In this document: positions 27,647 through 36,878 of the stretch, one piece after another | Layout: each line of letters begins with the position of its first letter | How positions within the stretch are numbered: the stretch's first letter is position 1 | Position numbers and translations under genes: made by a program | NCBI RefSeq assembly: GCF_000186865.1 | Contig: NW_008705574.1 | Location: forward strand, 552,346-601,737 | DNA from: Aureococcus anophagefferens | Lineage: Eukaryota > Sar > Pelagophyceae > Pelagomonadales > Pelagomonadaceae | Direction: 5' to 3' | DNA length: 49,392 bases | Notes under the pieces: generated by a model | Told to the model about the DNA's origin: nothing | The model's input: only the letters and a program-made list of their open reading frames with translations | Databases searched by the model: none

Positions 27647-29350
27647 TCAAGTTATTAAGGTTGAACACTTCTCGCACCGCTGTTGCAGCCGGCCCCTGAG
27701 CGCGCGGAACTCCGCGAAGGCCGGGAGGTCCTCCAAGACGCGCTCGTCCCACCAGGCCGGCGAGACCGGCGCGTCCCAGAGGTCGTCGAGGAGGTCCGCG
27801 CGCGGGTCCCGCGCCGGCGGCAGCGCGGCGAGCGCGTAGGGCACGCCCTCCAGACCCACCCGCAGCCGCGCGAGCTCCAGCGCCAGACCGGCCTCGTCGA
27901 AGGTGCCGACGCACTCGAAGGGCTTCGGTGCGCCGTCCAAGCCCGCGAGCGCGGAGAAGTTCGGGAGAAGCGCTTCGTCGTCGAACAGATCCTTCCCGTC
28001 GAAGATCTCCGCGACGTCCGCGGCCGCGCGGAACGCCCGCAGCACCTGGGCAGGAAAAGAGAGATTCAATGTCGCTTCAACGTGAGTGTTCCGCGCGCGC
28101 GCGTTCCGGAAAAAACATCCACGCTTCGAGAGCGCTCCGAGAGATGATCGCTCGTCCAAAAATCAGCCGAAACGAGTGGAAAACGGCCGAGATCGGAGCC
28201 TTTGAAGTTGGGAAGTTCGCTCTCTTTTTCTGCCCCGCGCAGCGCGAGGAACACGAAGGCGCACTTGTCGCAGCGGCCGCACCACACGTCGCAGTCGCCC
28301 GAGTCGTTGCAGGACCGGAAGAGCGACCAGTACGGTCGCAGCGCCGGCTCCAGCGCGAAGATGCCCGCGATCTGCACATCCCACAGACGCTGGAGCGGCG
28401 AGAAGTAGGCGACGCGGAACTGCGCCGCGAAGCGCGTCTCCCAGTCCAGCGCCTTGTCGAACTGGTGGTTCACCTCGCGGCCGTTCAAAAAGATGCCGTT
28501 GCCGTCGGCCGCCGACCGCTCGTTGCCCACCACGAAGGCGTCGTAGCCCAGCAGGATGCGCGACGGCGGCGCCGTCGAAGGCGACGAGCGCGGCCCAGGG
28601 GTGGCCGCAGGGCTTGGCGCTGACGGATCGCTTGGCGTCCAACGCCTCGTAGCCGAAGTCGTGGCGCGCGACGACGCAGTCGCCGCCGCTCGTTTCGACG
28701 ACCTCCCGGAGCCGCTTCGAATGGTCGAACTCGCCGCCGCCGTCGTCGACGTAGAGCCAGTCGCAGATCTCCACCGCCGGCTGGGCCGTGGCCAGGAACC
28801 GCGCGACGAGCGAGTCTTTGCCGCCGCCGAGCCCGCAGAGCACTCTTTTGCGTCCCGACGTTTCCGTCGGCGGCCGCGCGTCCTCGGCCGCCTCGCCGGC
28901 GTCGACCTCGACGTCGCACACGGCGGCCTCGAGTCCGTTGACGGCCGCGAACTCGGCGAAGGCGTCGCGGTAGAACTCGCGCCAGAAGGTCCGCCGGTCG
29001 GCGGAGAGCGGCACCGCCGCGCTCTCCACGCGGCCAGCGGGCGTCGCCATCCAGTGCCAGCAGAGCACGACGAGGCCCGCCGGCGCGAAGGCGTCGCGGA
29101 TTTGCGCCGCGTCGTCGACGCCGGGCAGCCGCACCGTCAGCGTCGACGTCGTCTCCGGCGCGCCGAGGAAGCTGTAGGCGTAGGTCACCTTCCACGCGTC
29201 GCCGCCGCAGCGATCGACGTCGCAGCGCTTGTAGGTGAGCGTGTCTGGTGCGGAGCACAGGCCCGCGAAGGCGCCGCCGAGCGCCGAGTCGTCGTCGCTG
29301 TCGTCGTCGTCGCTCGGCGGCAGGTCCATGTCGTCGAGGTAGCCGGCCAT
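27647..29350 (-). CDS. MurL-like PP-loop epimerase family protein, about 505 aa, split by an introner intron, one frame break
   Basis: Exons are 29350-28234 and 28045-27647. The first frame ends in nonsense near 28570. Removing one surplus base there joins it to the frame that starts ILLGYDAFVVGNERSA, giving 505 codons in total. Landmarks: an acidic N-terminus, a YAYSFLG beta segment, VLCGLGGGKDSLVARF at about 168-183 (PP-loop SGGxDS variant), NERSAADGN, NGREVNHQFDKALDWETRF, WCGRCDKCAFVFLAL (CxxCxxC) and, after the intron, GLDGAPKPFECVG. From memory of the family this order fits MurL, the UDP-MurNAc-L-Ala-L-Glu epimerase of Xanthomonas-type bacteria, and more distantly QueC-type ATPases. A peptidoglycan role in this alga is not expected, so the true substrate is open. 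The start codon lies opposite the GT34 fusion gene. Confidence 0.7.
28046..28237 (-). mobile_element. Introner element, family A copy 5 (intron 28046-28233)
   Basis: This 192-bp element is flanked by CGCAGCAC (28038-28045) and CGCAGCGC (28238-28245), one mismatch in 8. The host is the minus-strand MurL-like gene, and the core is in sense. The retained four bases read CGGG instead of CAGG. The intron is GC-AG, 188 nt, phase 0. The target-site and terminal changes suggest an older insertion. Confidence 0.92.
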
Positions 29351-29674
29351 TTGGTGGCTGGCGGCGCGCGGTATGAAGTGAGCTGCTGCTGTGCTACGTT
29401 ACTTGAATGATCGCTGCGTTGCGGCGTCGACGTGTGGATGGAGTTAGCTGTCTCGACGGCCGAATGAGGGCTCTCAGACGGCGTCCAGCCTGCGTCCAGC
29501 CGACAAACAATCGCCGATTGCAGTCCCGATTGCAGTCGATTTGCCGCAAAGGTGAGGCCAAACTTTGCGCTCCCACGGAGACGATAGAGACCGCGACGCG
29601 CGCGCTCCGCGGCCTCCAAACGCTCCGCCGACGCGCGCGCGCCGCGCCGACAGGTCCTGGCGCCGGCGGCGGGC
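29351..29674. promoter_or_regulatory. Divergent promoter region with short direct repeats
   Basis: This 324-base region lies between the MurL-like gene and the GT34 fusion. It contains the tandem pair CGATTGCAGTC / CGATTGCAGTCGATT at about 29511-29541 and GCGTCCAGCC twice at about 29481-29500. It is less GC-rich than the flanking genes. A shared promoter is inferred; I see no RNA gene. Confidence 0.4.
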
Positions 29675-32371
29675 ATGGCGCGGCTGCGGCGCGCGGCCGC
29701 GGGCAACCGGCGCCAGACCGTCGCGCTGGGCCTCGCCGCGGCCGTCCTGACGACCCTGCTGCTGACGCAGCGGCCCATGAAGCCGACGAACTCCGCCAAA
29801 TTGCCCGCGAACCGCGCGCGGCCCCGCGTCGCCGTGCTGACGGCGGCGACGCGGCGGCGCGTCGCGTCCGCGGACGCGGAGTACGGCGAACTGAAGGCGG
29901 CGTACGTCTACGGGCCGTCCGTCGACAACAAGCAGCGCTACTGCGTGCTGCGGGGCTGCGACCTCATCGTGGGCCACGAGCTGCCGGAGGCGAGCGGCCG
30001 GTCCGCGCGCTGGACCAAGGTCGCCTGGCTGCGAAGAGCGCTGGCGATGGACTACGCGTGGGTCGTGTGGATGGATCTGGACTGCCTGTTCGCGGACTTT
30101 GGCGACGTGCTGGAGGTCCTGGACCCGGCCTACGACGGCCACTTCACGCCGGACACGGGCGACGAGAAGCGCGTGAACACGGGCTTCTTCGCGCTGAAGA
30201 ACGGGCCCTGGGCGAAGAAGTTCGTCGAGGACGTCTGGCGCCACAACGACGGCGGCGAGGGCCTGTCGGACCAGAACTCGTTCAACCACGCGCTCCGCGA
30301 GCTCGGCGACCTCGAGCGGGCGTCGCGCGTCAAGGAGTACCCCAAGGCGCTCCTCAACGCCTTCCCGCGCCTCGAGGGCGCCTACGTGGCCACGGAGGAC
30401 TACGAGGCGCCGCAGGGCGACGGCGACGAGTCCTTCGAGTCGCGCGTGATCCACTTCGCGGGCCAGTTCGGCGGCGCGCGCAATTCGGACGGCGTGACGC
30501 CGCCGACCATGCTCGTGCAGTTTTTGGACTACCTGCTGAAGCGCCACGCGGCGACGCTGACGGCGTTCGAGCGCGAGCTCGCGGGCGACTTGGGGGCCCA
30601 CGCGCGGCTTCGGTCGCCCGCGTCCGCGCGCGGCGTGCTCCACCGCGCGGCGAAGGCCCTGGAGCCCTGCCTCGGTGCGCTGCGGACCTACGCGCCGGAC
30701 CCGGAGCGCCTGTCGCCCGTGAGCTTTCTGAAGGTCTACGCGCCCGCCGAGGGCGGCCCCGCGTGCGACGCCGGCGCCGCGCTCGCCGCGCTGAAGCGGC
30801 CCCTCGCCGCGCTGCTCCGCGACGCGCCGCCGGGGCCGCCGGGGCGGACGCCGGCCTACCCGGCGTCGCTGCTCTGCGCGGCGCCGGACGTCGGCGACGG
30901 GCGCACCGCGGACGTCCTCGACGCGCGGGACCTGCCCGACCGCGCCGCGCGGCTGCCGCGGAAGCAGGTCCACGCGACGTTTCGGGGGCCGTCGGGCGAC
31001 GCGTTCACGGTCGTCGCCCACGAGTGCGCGGCCCTCGAGCACGGCGACGCCGTGCTCGACGCCGCGTCGACGGTCCGCTTCGCGTCGGGGTCGCAGCGAA
31101 GGCCGCCGGCCGCTGTCGGCGCGGCGCCGGGCAAGGTGACGGCGCTCGCCGTGCTGTCGCCGCCGCCGCGGCGCAAGGCCGCGTCCGAGGACGCCTACGT
31201 CTGGGCGACGCTCGCGCCGCTCGCGCTCCGGTGCCTCGCGGACTCGCCGCGCGGCGCGCGCCTCGCGCTCGCCGGCGCCGCGGACGCCTACGCGGGCCAC
31301 GGCGCCTGGGCGCGGCTCGGCGTCGACGTCCTCGACGTCGCCGACGTCCGCGTGGAGCCCGACGAGCTCTTCACGTGCCACGGCGAGGCCGCGGCCGACG
31401 GCCTCGAGCACGCGGGCCGCGTCCGCGACGCGCTCGCCGGCGGCGGCGCCGCGGCGCCGGGGCGCGTCGTCGTGCTCTGCGGCGACCGCTGCGCGTCGCT
31501 GCGCGCGCTCGGGGCCGTGGTGGCGAACGTGGTGAGCCTCGACCCCGGCGGCGTCGGCGACGAGGCGGCGGCGGCGGCGCTGGCGACCGCCGCGGCCGTC
31601 GTCGTCGCCCGCGACGACTCGCGCGACGCCATGCTCGCGGCGCTGCGCGTCGGCGCCGGCGCGCTGCTCGTCGATGTGTATGACAAACCGCCGCCGGCCG
31701 GCGCGGCGTCGCTCGGGAAGCGGCTGAGCTTCGGGCTGGGCCTGCGCTACGCGGCCGTCGACATGGACGTCGGCGCCGTCGCCGCGGCGCTGCGGCGCGA
31801 CGCGGACGACGCGGCCTTCGGCGCGTGGCTCGACCGCGACCGCGTCGGCGCGTTCCTCGACGGTTTGGGCCTCCGCGGCGCCGGCGCGGAGATCGGCACG
31901 GCCTACGGCGACTACGCGAAGCAGATCCTCGACGGCTGGCGCGGCTGCGAGCGCCTGACGCTCGTCGACAGCTACGCGGGCCGCTACGCGGACCGCGAGG
32001 CGACCGCGCGGCGCGCCGTCGCGGACGACGCGCGCAACGGCCGCGCGGTCTTCCTGAAGCGGCCCGCCGGGGACGCCGCGGCGTCTTTCGCGGACGAATC
32101 CCTGGCCTTCCTCTACGTCGACGGCGACAAGGACGCGGTCCTCGCGGATTTGCGCGCGTTCTACGGCAAGGTGCGGCCGGGCGGCCTCGTCGCGGGCCAC
32201 GACTGGAACCAGGGCCGCGTCCGCGCCGCCGTCGAGGCCTTCGTCGCGACGCTCGCGGCGACGCCGCGCGTCCACGCGACGGGCGACCAGGCGCCCCGCC
32301 TCGACGTCCGCGGCGTCGCCGTCGCGCCGTGCTGCCCGACCTGGTACTTCCGGAAGCGCGGCGACGGCTAA
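29675..32371 (+). CDS. GT34-like glycosyltransferase fused to a class I methyltransferase domain, 898 aa
   Basis: A type II membrane protein is predicted: a basic N-terminus, an anchor at about 16-31 (VALGLAAAVLTTLLL) and a luminal body. The first domain (about 45-290) is like GT34 galactosyl/xylosyl transferases: a WVVWMDLDCLFADF block with the D-x-D-like pair at about 131-134, NTGFFALKNGPWAKKF near 168 and SDQNSF. The middle (~290-720) is Ala-rich and unassigned. The last ~170 residues resemble a Methyltransf_24/FkbM-like fold: GAEIGTAYGDYAKQIL at about 737 (SAM loop), LTLVDSYAGRYADRE, FLYVDGDKDAVLADLRAF and RPGGLVAGHDW. The product could build and methylate a glycan in the Golgi. The gene is intronless and converges with UXS. 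Confidence 0.8.
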   Translation: MARLRRAAAGNRRQTVALGLAAAVLTTLLLTQRPMKPTNSAKLPANRARPRVAVLTAATRRRVASADAEYGELKAAYVYGPSVDNKQRYCVLRGCDLIVGHELPEASGRSARWTKVAWLRRALAMDYAWVVWMDLDCLFADFGDVLEVLDPAYDGHFTPDTGDEKRVNTGFFALKNGPWAKKFVEDVWRHNDGGEGLSDQNSFNHALRELGDLERASRVKEYPKALLNAFPRLEGAYVATEDYEAPQGDGDESFESRVIHFAGQFGGARNSDGVTPPTMLVQFLDYLLKRHAATLTAFERELAGDLGAHARLRSPASARGVLHRAAKALEPCLGALRTYAPDPERLSPVSFLKVYAPAEGGPACDAGAALAALKRPLAALLRDAPPGPPGRTPAYPASLLCAAPDVGDGRTADVLDARDLPDRAARLPRKQVHATFRGPSGDAFTVVAHECAALEHGDAVLDAASTVRFASGSQRRPPAAVGAAPGKVTALAVLSPPPRRKAASEDAYVWATLAPLALRCLADSPRGARLALAGAADAYAGHGAWARLGVDVLDVADVRVEPDELFTCHGEAAADGLEHAGRVRDALAGGGAAAPGRVVVLCGDRCASLRALGAVVANVVSLDPGGVGDEAAAAALATAAAVVVARDDSRDAMLAALRVGAGALLVDVYDKPPPAGAASLGKRLSFGLGLRYAAVDMDVGAVAAALRRDADDAAFGAWLDRDRVGAFLDGLGLRGAGAEIGTAYGDYAKQILDGWRGCERLTLVDSYAGRYADREATARRAVADDARNGRAVFLKRPAGDAAASFADESLAFLYVDGDKDAVLADLRAFYGKVRPGGLVAGHDWNQGRVRAAVEAFVATLAATPRVHATGDQAPRLDVRGVAVAPCCPTWYFRKRGDG

Positions 32372-32405
32372 ATTTTTAGGGCGCTCTGCGCGCGCGTGGT
32401 CTTGT

Positions 32406-33692
32406 TCATCGGCGGCCGTCGGCGCGGGGGCGCGGCTTCGACGCGAGCGGGCCCGTGGGCGTGATGGAGCCGCCCATGTCCGCGAGCTCGCGCTTGAAGT
32501 ACTCGATCGTCTCGGCGAGGCCGCGGCCGACGGTCCACTTGGGCTGCCAGCCGATGTGGGTCTTGGCCGTGGTGATGTCGGGCTTGCGCTGGCGCGGGTC
32601 GTCGGTCGTCGCGGGCAGCCTGACGATCTTCGAGCGGCTCCCCGTGAGCTTCTTGATCGTCTCCGCGAAGCCCGCGACCGTGTATTCGTCCGGGTTGCCC
32701 AGGTTCACGGGGAGGCTGTAGTTGCTGTTCATCAACGCGTGCAACCCGTCCACCAAATCGTCGACGAACTGGAAGGACCGCGTCTGGCTGCCGTCGCCGT
32801 AGAGCGTGATGTCCTTGTTCTGCAACGCCTGGATGATGAAGTTGGAGACGACGCGGCCGTCGTTGGGGTGCATGCGCCGCCCGAAGGTGTTGAAGATGCG
32901 CGCGACCCGTACCTCGACGCCGAGCTGGCGGTTGTAGGAGTACATCATCGTCTCCGCGACCCGTTTGCCCTCGTCGTAGCACGCGCGCGGCCCGATCGGG
33001 TTCACGTTGCCCCAGTACGTCTCGACCTGGGGGTGGACCTCCGGGTCGCCGTAGATCTCCGACGTCGACGCCAGGAGCATGCGCGCGTTCACGCGCTTGG
33101 CCAAACCCAGCATGTTGAGCGTGCCCTCCGTCGACGTCTTTATCGTCTTGATGGGGTTGTACTGGTAGTGCGGCGGCGACGCGGGGCACGCCAAGTGGTA
33201 GATCTGGTCGACCTCGAGCATGATGGACTCGACGACGTCGCCGACGATGAACTGGAAGTGGGGGTGGTTGAACCAGTGCTCGATGTTCTTCTTTCTTCCG
33301 GTAAATAAGTTGTCGAGGACCGTGACCTCGTGCCCGCCGCGCATGAGCTTGTCCACGAGGTTCGACCCGACGAAGCCCGCGCCCCCCGTCACGAGGATGC
33401 GCAGCTTCTCGTTCTGCGGCAGCTTGCGCACGGGCGGGTAGCCCGTCTCGCCCGCGCGCGTCGCCGTCGCGCGCATCGTCGCGACCTCCTCCAAGACCGC
33501 GGACCGGACGACGCCGCCGATGACCTGCTCCGTCATGGCGTCCCGGTCCAGGGACTCGCCGCCGCCGAGGAGGGACGCCGACGCGAGGGCCAGGCCCAGG
33601 ACCGACGAGAGCACGAGGGCGCTGTAGAGCGGGCGCAGCCGGATCTGCTGCTGGATGCGCCGCGCGAGGCCGCGGTCGTCGCCGGGCTCCAT
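32406..33692 (-). CDS. UXS1: UDP-glucuronate decarboxylase (UDP-xylose synthase), membrane-anchored, 428 aa
   Basis: This enzyme converts UDP-glucuronate to UDP-xylose with bound NAD in the Golgi or ER lumen. The N-terminal anchor is at about 22-42 ([21 protein letters not shown]). The Rossmann motif GGAGFVGSN lies at about 104-112. [45 protein letters not shown] and the catalytic ACYDEGKR (Y-x-x-x-K) follow. [20 protein letters not shown] and the C-terminal QPKW block complete the family. The start is the ATG at 33692 (MEPGDDRG). It lies next to the GT34-like fusion, whose relatives include xylosyltransferases that use UDP-xylose, although no operon is implied in a eukaryote. Confidence 0.95.
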   Translation of the reverse strand: MEPGDDRGLARRIQQQIRLRPLYSALVLSSVLGLALASASLLGGGESLDRDAMTEQVIGGVVRSAVLEEVATMRATATRAGETGYPPVRKLPQNEKLRILVTGGAGFVGSNLVDKLMRGGHEVTVLDNLFTGRKKNIEHWFNHPHFQFIVGDVVESIMLEVDQIYHLACPASPPHYQYNPIKTIKTSTEGTLNMLGLAKRVNARMLLASTSEIYGDPEVHPQVETYWGNVNPIGPRACYDEGKRVAETMMYSYNRQLGVEVRVARIFNTFGRRMHPNDGRVVSNFIIQALQNKDITLYGDGSQTRSFQFVDDLVDGLHALMNSNYSLPVNLGNPDEYTVAGFAETIKKLTGSRSKIVRLPATTDDPRQRKPDITTAKTHIGWQPKWTVGRGLAETIEYFKRELADMGGSITPTGPLASKPRPRADGRR

Positions 33693-33916
33693 GTTCCCGA
33701 TCTTCGAAAGTCGGGCGTCGTCGGCGACGGCGACGCGGGCGAGCGAGCGGGTGGCGAGGCGGCGGCGACCGTCGAAACGGGTGTGCGAGCTACGACGCGG
33801 CGCGCGACTTAGCGTTGCGGGAGCGGCTCGCGGCGCGGAGAATCGCTGACTCTGATTGGCTGACGCCCGGTGCCCAGCGTCCCAGGCCGCCGCGCGAGCT
33901 TCCGATGCTGGCCGTG

Positions 33917-34897
33917 CTACCGGTGCTCCGTCTTATGGCGCGACCGGCGGTCCTTCTTCGCGGCGTCGTGGAAGGCCGTCACGGCCTCGTGGTCCGCGTA
34001 CTTGTTCGGCCCCGTGGTCCCGCGCGCGCCCTCCCACCAGCCCGCGGGCGTCGGCGCGTCCTCGATGCGCCGCATCTCGTCCGCGGAGAGCGCGAAGGCC
34101 GGCGCGGCGAGGTTCTCGGCGATGTGCGCCGGCGTCGAGGAGCCGGGGATCACCGCGCAGCCCTTCTGGAGCGCCCACCGGAGCAGGAGCTGGGGCACCG
34201 TCGCGCCGTGGGCCGCCGCGAGCGTCGCCAGCGCGTCGCCGTGGGACCCCGGGAACCGCGAGCCGCCGAGCGAGTTGTAGGCCGTCGTGACGACGCCCCG
34301 CGCCTTGAGCGCCGCGACGGTCGCGTGCCACTCCTTGGAGCTCCAGGGGTGGTACTGGATCTGGTTGACCTCCGGCTGTACGCCCGTCGCCTTCTCCAGC
34401 GCGTCGATCTCGGGGCCGTTGAAGTTGGAGACGCCGATGGCCCGGACCTGGCCCCGCGCCTTCGCGTCGACGAGGCACCGCCAGAGCTCGACGGTCTTCT
34501 CCTCGCCGAGCTTGGGCGTGTGGATTAATAACAAGTCCACGAAGGCGACGCCGAGCTCCTCGAGCAGGTCCGCCGTCGCCTTCGCGCACTGCTTGTAGTT
34601 CGCCGCCCTCGACGGGCTGATCTTGGACGTGATCCAGACCTCGTCGCGCGGCACGCCGCTCTCGCGGAGGCCCCGGCCGATGTCCGCGTGGTTGCCGTAG
34701 GCCATGGCCGTATCTAAAAGCCGCCCGCCGAGCTCGAGGTACGCCTTCGTCGCCGCGACGATGGGCGGGCCCTTGGCGGTCTTGCGGCAGCAGGTGCCGA
34801 GGCCGTTCGCCGGCATCTCCAGGCCGCCGGCGAGCTTGATGGTTTCGAGCTCGGCCAGCGCCGCTGCGACGGAGAGGCAGAGCGCGATGGCGCGCAT
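33917..34897 (-). CDS. Aldo/keto reductase with signal peptide, 326 aa
   Basis: This is an NADPH-dependent carbonyl reductase of the AKR superfamily. The order is [18 protein letters not shown] with catalytic Asp and Tyr, WITSKISPS with catalytic Lys, LLLIHTPK with catalytic His, [20 protein letters not shown], and a C-terminal cofactor region [14 protein letters not shown]. The N-terminus ([18 protein letters not shown]) is a signal peptide, so the enzyme may be in the secretory route or, with no Phe motif at the cleavage site, outside the plastid. The C-terminus is basic. The start is the ATG at 34897. Confidence 0.93.
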   Translation of the reverse strand: MRAIALCLSVAAALAELETIKLAGGLEMPANGLGTCCRKTAKGPPIVAATKAYLELGGRLLDTAMAYGNHADIGRGLRESGVPRDEVWITSKISPSRAANYKQCAKATADLLEELGVAFVDLLLIHTPKLGEEKTVELWRCLVDAKARGQVRAIGVSNFNGPEIDALEKATGVQPEVNQIQYHPWSSKEWHATVAALKARGVVTTAYNSLGGSRFPGSHGDALATLAAAHGATVPQLLLRWALQKGCAVIPGSSTPAHIAENLAAPAFALSADEMRRIEDAPTPAGWWEGARGTTGPNKYADHEAVTAFHDAAKKDRRSRHKTEHR

Positions 34898-35109
34898 CGT
34901 TGAGAGGATGGGTGTGCGAGACCGTCGCAGCTTCGATGTACGAATGTGGCTGGTATGACGGGCTAAAATGCCCTTCTAACCTGGGTTCACCCCACAACCC
35001 ACAACCCACCCAAGCTGGGATGCGACGCGTCGAGGCGCCGAGTTCTCGCCCCAGATGCCACAGCTCGCTAAATGTTTACCGTAAGTTCACCTGCTCCACC
35101 AGCCGCACG
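34898..35109. promoter_or_regulatory. Divergent promoter region, AKR and DPHP-protein genes
   Basis: No gene is seen. It contains a run of CCCACAACCCACAACCCACC at about 34990-35009. Position between two divergent starts suggests promoter function. Confidence 0.35.
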
Positions 35110-35727
35110 ATGATCGCGCTCCACCGCAGCTCTCGTCAGTGGCTGAGCACTCGCTCGACCAGCCTCGGGCAGCTCTGCACGATGAACTTGCTCCGCAGCG
35201 GCGCTCGACAATGGCTGAGCACGCGATCTATGCAGGTCGAGAACGTCCCCGGACGACGACGGCTAGCTACCATGCCGCCGCGCAAAGTTAACCAGACTAC
35301 GTTCGGCCGCAAGGGCGACGCGCTCCAAGCATGCTTCGCTTCCCTGCTCGACGTGCCCATGGCCGACGTCCCCAACTTTCTGGCGGAGCCGGACTACGTG
35401 GCCGCGATCCAAGCGTATTTGAGACCGCGCGACCTCGCCTTCGTGCGGCTCGACTTCGACGGCGGCGCCGCGCCCTTCGCCGTCGACGGCGTGCCCTGCG
35501 TCGTCGTGGGAACGTCCCCGCTCGAGGGCGGCATCCGCCAGTGCTGCGTCGGCGTCACGCGCGTCGACGAAGCCGACGGGATGACCGTCGACGTCGTCCA
35601 CGACCCGCACCCGGAGACCGCCGGCTTCATCGACGGCGCGCCGCTGCTCTGGGCCGGGCTCCTCGTGTCGCTGCGGCCGAGCGCGGCGCGCGTCGACGTC
35701 GTCGTCCCCGACGACGGGTACATCTAA
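35110..35727 (+). CDS. Phage/bacterial-type 'DPHP' protein with organelle-like leader
   Basis: The core (from MPPRKVNQTTFG, ATG at 35272) is about 151 residues. It resembles a small family common in phages and bacteria whose members read T-x-F-G-x-x-G-N-C-x-x-A-C-x-A-S-L-L near the start and HDPHP near the end. Here these are TTFGRKGDALQACFASLLDVP and VVHDPHPETAGF. The function of the family is not known to me; a papain-like fold has been suggested by its shape, but the usual N-C pair is DA here. The frame is open from an ATG at 35110, giving an extra ~54 residues with the repeated phrase RQWLSTRS. It is Arg/Ser-rich without acidic residues at first and could be a targeting sequence. The start choice is uncertain. 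Confidence 0.65.
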   Translation: MIALHRSSRQWLSTRSTSLGQLCTMNLLRSGARQWLSTRSMQVENVPGRRRLATMPPRKVNQTTFGRKGDALQACFASLLDVPMADVPNFLAEPDYVAAIQAYLRPRDLAFVRLDFDGGAAPFAVDGVPCVVVGTSPLEGGIRQCCVGVTRVDEADGMTVDVVHDPHPETAGFIDGAPLLWAGLLVSLRPSAARVDVVVPDDGYI

Positions 35728-35737
35728 GGGAGGACGC

Positions 35738-36568
35738 TTACCCCTGCTCCTTCGCGGCGCGCTTGGCCATGAGGCCGAAGAGCGCGTTCGGCGCGAGGGC
35801 CCGCAGGAGGCGCGCGGCGACGGCGGACGCGCCCGGCGCGACGACGCGCTCCGCCTCGCGGCGGTCCGCGGCGTCGATGAGCGCCGCGGCGACGTCGGCC
35901 GGGTCGGCGCCCCGCGCCGTCGAGGGGTCGTCCTGCCCGTGGGCCGCGCCGGAGCCCGTGAGCGCGTGGACGCTGTGGCCCGTCCTCACGTAGCCCGGGC
36001 ACACCGTCGTGACGGACACGCCGGCCGCCGCGACCTCCGCGCGCAGCGCGTCGAAGTAGCCGTGGAGCGCGTGCTTCGACGCGGCGTAGGGCGCGCGGCC
36101 CGGCAGGCCGAAGAAGGCCTGCACGGAGCTCACGACGACGACGCGGCCCGGAGCGCCGCGCTCCGCGAAGTGCGCCGCGCACGCCTTGCCGACGCGCGCG
36201 TGGCTCAGGAAGTTGACGTCCATGATGCGCCGCAGCGTCGCGTCGTCCGTCGCCGCGACGGTCGACCGCGACCCGACGCCGCCGTTGAGCACGACGGCGT
36301 CGAGCGGCGCCGCGAGCGCCTTCGCGATCGCCGCGCCGACGCTTTCGCCGTCGGCCTGGTCCATGACGACGACCTCCGCCGACGCCGCGCCGCGCGCCGC
36401 GCAGGCCTCGGCCACGCGCTCGAGCTCGTCTTTGCGCCGCGCCGAGAGCACGAGGCGGGCGCCGCGCGCCGCGTAGCCCAGGCTCACGGCCTCGCCGAGG
36501 CCGCCGGAGGCGCCCGTGACCCAGACGCGCTCGCCGGCGGCGACGGGGCTCGACGGCGCCGCGCCCAT
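35738..36568 (-). CDS. Short-chain dehydrogenase/reductase, DHRS7-like, 276 aa
   Basis: An NAD(P)-dependent oxidoreductase with a Rossmann fold. TGASGGLGEAV lies at about 19-29, RLVLSARRKDELE follows, then DAVVLNGGVGSR, and catalytic VVVVSSVQAFFG with YAASKHALHGYFD at about 159 (Y-x-x-x-K). PGYVRTG closes the site. The pattern with ARRKDELERVA is like DHRS7/DHRS7B proteins. The ATG at 36568 is the first in frame, but directly upstream the same frame encodes a hydrophobic APLLRCLLLAAAGSALSL. That looks like a signal anchor without a start codon, so a first exon or an altered start may be missing. Stop at 35738-35740 is 10 bases from the convergent DPHP gene stop. Confidence 0.88.
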   Translation of the reverse strand: MGAAPSSPVAAGERVWVTGASGGLGEAVSLGYAARGARLVLSARRKDELERVAEACAARGAASAEVVVMDQADGESVGAAIAKALAAPLDAVVLNGGVGSRSTVAATDDATLRRIMDVNFLSHARVGKACAAHFAERGAPGRVVVVSSVQAFFGLPGRAPYAASKHALHGYFDALRAEVAAAGVSVTTVCPGYVRTGHSVHALTGSGAAHGQDDPSTARGADPADVAAALIDAADRREAERVVAPGASAVAARLLRALAPNALFGLMAKRAAKEQG

Positions 36569-36878
36569 GAGCGACAGCGCCGAGCCGGCGGCCGCGAGCA
36601 GCAGGCAGCGCAGCAGCGGCGCAATGGCTCCGACGCGCCCGACGTACTAGTACTCGAGGCGTCGAGCTGGGATGATTCGAGCGGCACGATGATGTGTCGT
36701 TGAACGATTGTTGAAGCTAGGCCTATGCCTCCCGACCAAGTTCCCGAGCTCTCTCTGTGCAGCCCCCCCGGCCTGCTGACGATGCGTCCCCGACCGCCGA
36801 AGCGCCGGACGCCGAAACGCCGAAACGCCCAGCGCGCTCCGACGCCCGCTCCTCCGCAAAACCACCCGCCGCGCACGC
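36569..36878. other. Intergenic region, no confident gene
   Basis: This 310-base stretch is the upstream side of the SDR gene. It includes the leader-like frame next to the SDR start, a less GC-rich section at about 36650-36735, and short CGCCGAA-type direct repeats at about 36795-36830. No RNA gene or convincing reading frame is seen. Confidence 0.4.
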
